64,000 nucleotides of DNA from Pseudomonas monteilii (GTDB lineage: Bacteria > Pseudomonadota > Gammaproteobacteria > Pseudomonadales > Pseudomonadaceae), in NCBI GenBank assembly GCA_001534745.1, contig CP013997.1, positions 496,001-560,000 on the forward strand, given 5' to 3'. Positions within the stretch are counted from its first letter, which is position 1. The number at the start of each line of letters is the position of its first letter. This document shows positions 60,247 through 64,000 of the stretch, in pieces. A program made the position numbers and the translations under genes. The notes under the pieces are model-generated. The model ran no database searches and was not told where the DNA came from. It saw only the letters and a list, made by a program, of their open reading frames with translations.

Positions 60247-60762
60247 AGGCGCGTCTAGGGTTTCTATCAGCTGTCTTATTCTTGGGTCTCACCACGCACT
60301 TTATCCAGCGTGCGCACCAGTTCATCGACCGGGTTCTAGCTGGTAACGGCGGTGGATCGCGTTGTAGCGATGTTCCACATAAAGCGCCGTCTGGATGCCT
60401 GCGTTGTACACCTGCAACAGCTTGTCGGCAGGCAGTGTCGAGGCGTACTGCCACGCCTTGCGGCCTGTGGCATCGTAGCCAAAGCAGCTGGTAAGCTTGC
60501 CCTGAGTGCGATACACCTCACGATGCAGGTCATCGCGCTCCATGTCGTTGATGACCTGGCCGTCCATGTTTAGCTGGTGCAGGTGACCGCTGCCGTAATA
60601 CAGGTGATTGATCTTGCGCCCATCGAGCAAGGTCAATGTGGTTTCACGATCAAAATACTGACCCTGCCCTCCAAGACATTGCTCGATCTCTTTTACTAGA
60701 ATCTTTTTTGGTTCGACCCATGACCGACACGTCACCCGCCATACAATGATGGAATTAATCAT
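60247..60762 (-). pseudogene. Frameshifted, chimeric rhs fragment
   Basis: The frame 60322-60762 contains LGGQGQYFDRET (late Rhs core) joined to GSGHLHQLNMDGQVINDMER, DLHREVYRTQGKL and YNAIHRRYQLEPG (an earlier core region). Reading frame is lost at EPGR and continues one frame over as VDELVRTLDKVRGETQE before a stop. Its start overlaps the upstream gene by ATGA. It is a displaced fragment, not a working toxin carrier. Confidence 0.8.
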
Positions 60763-61559
60763 GGTATTTTTCTGGGTTTTTTAGGTGGCTTCGGAGGCTT
60801 CCAAGATATCAAAACCCCGTGCGCGCCCAGCTCGTTATTAACCTTCTCTAGCTCCCATTCATCCACTGTCCAAAACCACAAGTTTCTAGGTCCTTGCCTT
60901 AGAGTACCATGTGATGCATCACTTGAAATCCACTCGCGCAAGCTATAAGCGCCAATCCGTAACTCTAAGTGCGCATCATTTATAACATTTGCAGAATACG
61001 CCATTCTGAGCTTTTCTTTTTTGTAAAGCTCCGCCCCTTCGAACACGCCTCCTGTTTCCATGTAGAAAAGATCTGGATCCTCATTGTCATACACTCTTAC
61101 AAAATTTCCACCTGCAGCATAATAGAATGCGTCAGTTACATCATCAGTAGAGTAAAAAATCGCGTAATCCATTGATCCCGTTGTGCAAAAATTGCTTGCA
61201 AACTCTAAAAATTTTTCTTGACTAAAATGTGAGGCTAACCCCTGAGCATCAATATGATAGAATCCTCCGAAATCCTTTGTTGAATAACCAAAGGAAGCAT
61301 CCCAAAGAGCCCTGCTATTGCTTTCATGGTAAAGCCTAAAAGAGGTTGCGCTTCCATTCTCAATTGCAAGTCTCAGGTCACTTAGCGAAACATCTATAAG
61401 ATTAAGGTCCTCCTCTGATCTGTCTTCGCGATATTTGTAATAAGCGGCACTTGTGATGCTTAAACCCATAACCTCGAAAAACATCATGCCTATTTCATAA
61501 ATTTTTTTCGGGGTATTTTCTTCTATCCCATAAACTGCTAAAGCGTTTGCATTGCGCAT
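60759..61559 (-). CDS. Unknown 266-aa protein, candidate immunity partner of the orphan toxin
   Basis: ATG 61559 after AGGTAG. It is soluble, acidic and aromatic-rich (FYHIDAQGLASHFSQEKF, DYAIFYSTDDVTDAFYYAAG, LWFWTVDEWELEKVNNELG), ending in the basic PKPPKKPRKIP. Low GC. It starts 16 bp after the toxin-like gene on the same strand, the typical spacing of toxin-immunity pairs. I do not recognise the family. Confidence 0.65.
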   Translation of the reverse strand: MRNANALAVYGIEENTPKKIYEIGMMFFEVMGLSITSAAYYKYREDRSEEDLNLIDVSLSDLRLAIENGSATSFRLYHESNSRALWDASFGYSTKDFGGFYHIDAQGLASHFSQEKFLEFASNFCTTGSMDYAIFYSTDDVTDAFYYAAGGNFVRVYDNEDPDLFYMETGGVFEGAELYKKEKLRMAYSANVINDAHLELRIGAYSLREWISSDASHGTLRQGPRNLWFWTVDEWELEKVNNELGAHGVLISWKPPKPPKKPRKIP

Positions 61560-61575
61560 ATCAATCTACCTATAA

Positions 61576-61878
61576 TTATGCCTTGCTAATCAAGTTATCT
61601 AGCATTGTTTTTATTGTTGAAGCCTCGTAAGGATGTTTCAATACTACAATCTTTCCCCGATTGGGCATAGGCATTTTTTTCATTGCATCCTCATTTCGAG
61701 ATGTCAAAGAGGGTAATTTCCTGCCTATATCAGTTTTAGAAGCAAGCTCAATTGCATGAACCCTTCCAGATTTGTCAGCGGCCATAATATTTGGACGCCG
61801 GGCAGATACATCTTTGCTGTTCGCAAAGCTACAAGATCTATTCATATAAACTTCTTTGAATTTTCCACTCATTGCCAA
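61576..61878 (-). CDS. Orphan C-terminal toxin-like domain (possible PD-(D/E)xK nuclease)
   Basis: Up to 100 residues; ATG 61872 (MSGKFKEVYMNRS) or TTG 61878. SARRPNIMAADKSGRVHAIE and LASKTDIGRKL, then LTSRNEDAMKKMP, resemble C-terminal nuclease-type tips of Rhs/CDI toxins, where the usual first motif is RPD; here it is RPN. No carrier protein precedes it, so it is an orphan module. Function is inference. Confidence 0.6.
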   Translation of the reverse strand: MAMSGKFKEVYMNRSCSFANSKDVSARRPNIMAADKSGRVHAIELASKTDIGRKLPSLTSRNEDAMKKMPMPNRGKIVVLKHPYEASTIKTMLDNLISKA

Positions 61879-61901
61879 TTTATTAGCAATGATCAGCGGC
61901 C

Positions 61902-62447
61902 ATGGTCATCGGCCAGCACGGCGCCGGCAAGGACAGCTATGCCGCGTTGCAGGTGGCAGGGGCCGTGGCGACCATCGTCGTTCTGTTCGTGCTGGCTCGC
62001 GTCGTGCTGTCACTGCGGGTACTCGGCGGTGTCGGCTACTGCATGATCGCAACCGGTGCACTCATCACGGCGTTGAGTCCGGGCCTGTTCGGTTATGGCG
62101 TGGGCTTTCTGCTGATCGTTGCGTTCGACAAGATGTTCAACGTCTACATGCGCACGATTCGCCAGCAGGTGATACCGCCCCAGGACTTCGGAAAGACCGT
62201 TGGTGTGATGACGCTGTTGAACAACCTGTCCCAGCCACTGGCGGGTTTGCTGGTGGCGTTGTTGGCTGCGCCCCTGGGGGCACGGTACGTCATTCTGATC
62301 GTGACGGTGATGACGGTGCTGTTGGGGGCGAGTGCCGTGGTGCGCTTTGGGAGAAGGCGCCATGGCGTCCCGCTCTCTGGACTCGATCACGGTGCAGAGG
62401 CTATTCGAGTACAGGACGAAGAAAGCTCCTCTCGTAGCTCACGATGA
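61902..62447 (+). pseudogene. Truncated MFS transporter (C-terminal half)
   Basis: About 145 residues with four to five membrane segments of an MFS_1 protein (GGVGYCMIATGALITAL, VIPPQDFGKTVGVMTLLNNLSQPLAGLL) and no N-terminal half. High GC, unlike the adjoining island. Its 3' end runs 47 bp into the convergent NIPSNAP gene. It looks like a core gene cut by the island. Confidence 0.75.
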
Positions 62448-62706
62448 ACTTCAACGTTGTCGCTTCTTCCACCAGACGCATACATTCGGGATCGTGTGCT
62501 GCTGCTTGCCGGTACTGCTCGTACTCGGCAAGGGTGGCGAAGCTAAAGAGGCAATAGGCGACGTTGTTGGCGCCTTCGGCCGGTAGGAAGTAGCCGTGAT
62601 GTTGTCCTCCCAGGCGCTCTACTATTGAGATCCATGCGCGTGAATAGCGCTCGAATGCACTGACCTGGTAAGGATCGATGATGTATCGGACATGGCAAGT
62701 GATCAT
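62401..62706 (-). CDS. NIPSNAP family protein
   Basis: 101 residues from ATG 62706 with AAGGA upstream (the frame is open to 62748). A dimeric alpha-beta-barrel fold: MITCHVRYIIDPYQVSAFER, LGGQHHGYFLPAEGANNVAY, FIVSYERSFLRPV. The family has no settled enzymatic role. It overlaps the MFS remnant at its 3' end. Confidence 0.88.
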   Translation of the reverse strand: MITCHVRYIIDPYQVSAFERYSRAWISIVERLGGQHHGYFLPAEGANNVAYCLFSFATLAEYEQYRQAAAHDPECMRLVEEATTLKFIVSYERSFLRPVLE

Positions 62707-62808
62707 GAAAAGACGTCCTTGAGTGAGCGTGCTTGATTCCACAGGCATCGACAGCGCGCAATAATGATGACGAGAGGGCTGATGATGAATGATTCAGTCG
62801 ACATTAGG

Positions 62809-63360
62809 TCAGGTGGTCGATTTTTTTAACCAATCGGCCCGCGTCATTTCCCATATCTCAGCCTTCATCGGTCCAGACACGAACGTTCGTTCCTGCATGC
62901 CTACCAAGTGCATGCCTTCATGCTCGGACACGCTGCGAGACGCCTGGTTGGCCACCGCTTTGGGAACCTGCATGAGCGGACGCGCCAGGGTCACGAACCA
63001 GTAGCCGTTGATGACCTGGCATGCCTCACGCATGTAGCCGTTTCCCCACCACTGCGGGGCGAGCCAGAAGCCCCTGTTGTTTCCAGGCTGGTCGTACAAG
63101 CTGATGCTGCCCAGGGTGCAGCCAGCCTCGTCGCGCTTGCGGATCATCCAGTGCCATTCACGTCCTGCTGCCATGGCGGGCAGGGCGATATCCCGGACAT
63201 AGACCAGCGCCCCATCGTCTGGGTACGGCCAGGGGACTCGGCTGTCCAGGTAACGCACCACTTCCCACTGGGGAAATAGCGCCTGAATGACAGGAGCGTC
63301 CTCCAATTGAAGAGGCGTGAGCGTCAGCCGATCGGTGATGAGCGTAGGAGGAGCATCCAT
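62809..63360 (-). CDS. GNAT-family N-acetyltransferase (RimJ/RimL type)
   Basis: 183 residues: ITDRLTLTPLQLEDAPVIQ, the acetyl-CoA region GFWLAPQWWGNGYMREA, SRSVSEHEGMHLVGMQERTF and VSGPMKAEIWEMTRADW. The substrate, either ribosomal protein N-terminus or small molecule, is not predictable. It lies about 100 bp upstream of the NIPSNAP gene on the same strand. Confidence 0.9.
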   Translation of the reverse strand: MDAPPTLITDRLTLTPLQLEDAPVIQALFPQWEVVRYLDSRVPWPYPDDGALVYVRDIALPAMAAGREWHWMIRKRDEAGCTLGSISLYDQPGNNRGFWLAPQWWGNGYMREACQVINGYWFVTLARPLMQVPKAVANQASRSVSEHEGMHLVGMQERTFVSGPMKAEIWEMTRADWLKKSTT

Positions 63361-63530
63361 GGCAGTTATTCCTGGGCATTGCTGTCAGGTTTTGATTATC
63401 TGTACCGAGCCTGTCCGTGTCGACCGGCCGTTTGTCATCGGATGGGCAGCCTGCGGTTCGACGTTCTGGCCTGTCCGGAAGATTGAACGACGCCTGAAAG
63501 CCTGTTCTTGCCAGGAGTAAGCCAACGACC

Positions 63531-63660
63531 ATGACCCCTCAAAAGCTGCTGACCTACCTGCCACGTGATCTGGTCGAGCCGATCACCCGTGATGTCGCCC
63601 AGGCGACGGTCTGGCAGATGCTGGGTGCTGATAAGCACGTCCATGAAATCCTGACGGCAC
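63531..63660 (+). pseudogene. Short open frame running into a REP composite
   Basis: ATG 63531 with CCAGGAG upstream gives MTPQKLLTYLPRDLVEPITR and about 25 more ordinary residues before the REP sequence begins. The frame then continues through repeat DNA to 63800. It may be a gene whose 3' part was lost. No family is recognised. Confidence 0.3.
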
Positions 63661-64000
63661 GGGTGCCCGCGATGCAGGCGGCGCCTGACAGGGCCCTATC
63701 GCTGGCAAGCCAGCTCCCACCCAAAGCTCTGCAATTTGTCGGTGCAGGCATGGCTGCGCAAGCAGTCTGTGGGAGATGTTATGGCTCTGCCAAGGGCTGA
63801 TATGGGCCCTGGCGGGCCCAATCGCGGCACAGGGGCCCACACACCTGTAGCCCCACCGCAGGGTTGCAGGCTATCGCGGTTACCTGTGTGCGGGTTTGTC
63901 CGCGATGCAGGCGGCGTCTGACAGGGCCCTATCGCTGGCAAGCCAGCTCCTACCCAGATCTCAGCAATTTGTCGGTGTAGGCAGCATGCCAGGCAGCACG
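63655..64000 (+). repeat. Class-2 and class-1 REP composites at the right edge
   Basis: Two class-2 units (gcggcgcctgacagggccct, gctggcaagccagctcc, gcaatttgtcggtg) flank a class-1 arm. 63769-63808 (gtgggagatgttatggctct then gccaagggctgatatgggcc) is the reverse-complement counterpart of the IS-like tip at 54728-54767. The array runs off the window. Confidence 0.8.

Noticed and set aside
58853..62447. tRNA or phage-type attachment site bounding the rhs island
   Set aside because: No tRNA, integrase or direct repeat bounding the island could be seen in the window.

Overview
The window is GC-rich chromosomal DNA of a Pseudomonas, most likely the P. putida group. The grounds are codon use, gene content (EatR-type ethanolamine genes, lrgAB, the proA-nadD-rsfS-rlmH-mrdA-rodA-mltB-rlpA-dacA-lipBA block, leuS-lptE-holA, phoH-ybeY-corC-lnt) and many short REP hairpins of the type gcgggcaagcccgc. 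The order of most blocks matches what I recall of P. aeruginosa, so most of the window reads as conserved core genome.

Layout. 0-2.2 kb: an mtfA peptidase fragment and dedA, then about 1 kb of REP composites. 2.2-9.8 kb: ethanolamine catabolism (exaC, permease, eutB, eutC on the minus strand) behind a strong sigma-54 promoter and its divergent activator. 9.9-12.2 kb: mpl, ubiX and a small lipoprotein. 12.5-18.8 kb: an SDR, a MORN-repeat lipoprotein with a legumain/caspase-like domain, divergent lrgAB, a Lon-N-domain protein, a DedA-PAP2 fusion and an alkyladenine glycosylase. 19.3-33.6 kb: the cell-elongation and lipoate block (proA to lipA), ldcA, a second MltB-type transglycosylase, and arfA with a hairpin inside its own reading frame. 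34-35.1 kb: an IS110-family element inserted in a REP. 35.2-48.9 kb: holA, lptE, leuS, ydcF, lnt, corC, ybeY, phoH, a DUF1820 gene, a Sel1 protein, hemL, thiE and thiD. 49-58.9 kb: an AidB-like dehydrogenase, amn, rluE, an Lrp-type regulator, a candidate small RNA, fieF and hrpB. 59-62.4 kb: an AT-richer island with two rhs fragments, an orphan toxin-like domain, candidate immunity genes and a truncated MFS gene. 62.4-64 kb: NIPSNAP, GNAT and more REP repeats.

The most interesting signals are structural. (1) The IS110 element splits a REP exactly at a CT dinucleotide, and its upstream non-coding end carries guide-like segments matching both halves of the interrupted REP, as expected of a bridge RNA. 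(2) The REPs are assembled into at least three classes of composite with distinct conserved spacers; two tips resembling the IS end, and one further module, abut the same CTCCCAC junction. (3) arfA contains a 14-bp hairpin of the kind that makes its mRNA non-stop. (4) The rhs-derived island carries unrecognised small proteins. (5) A structured RNA ending in a strong terminator lies at about 53.48-53.66 kb.
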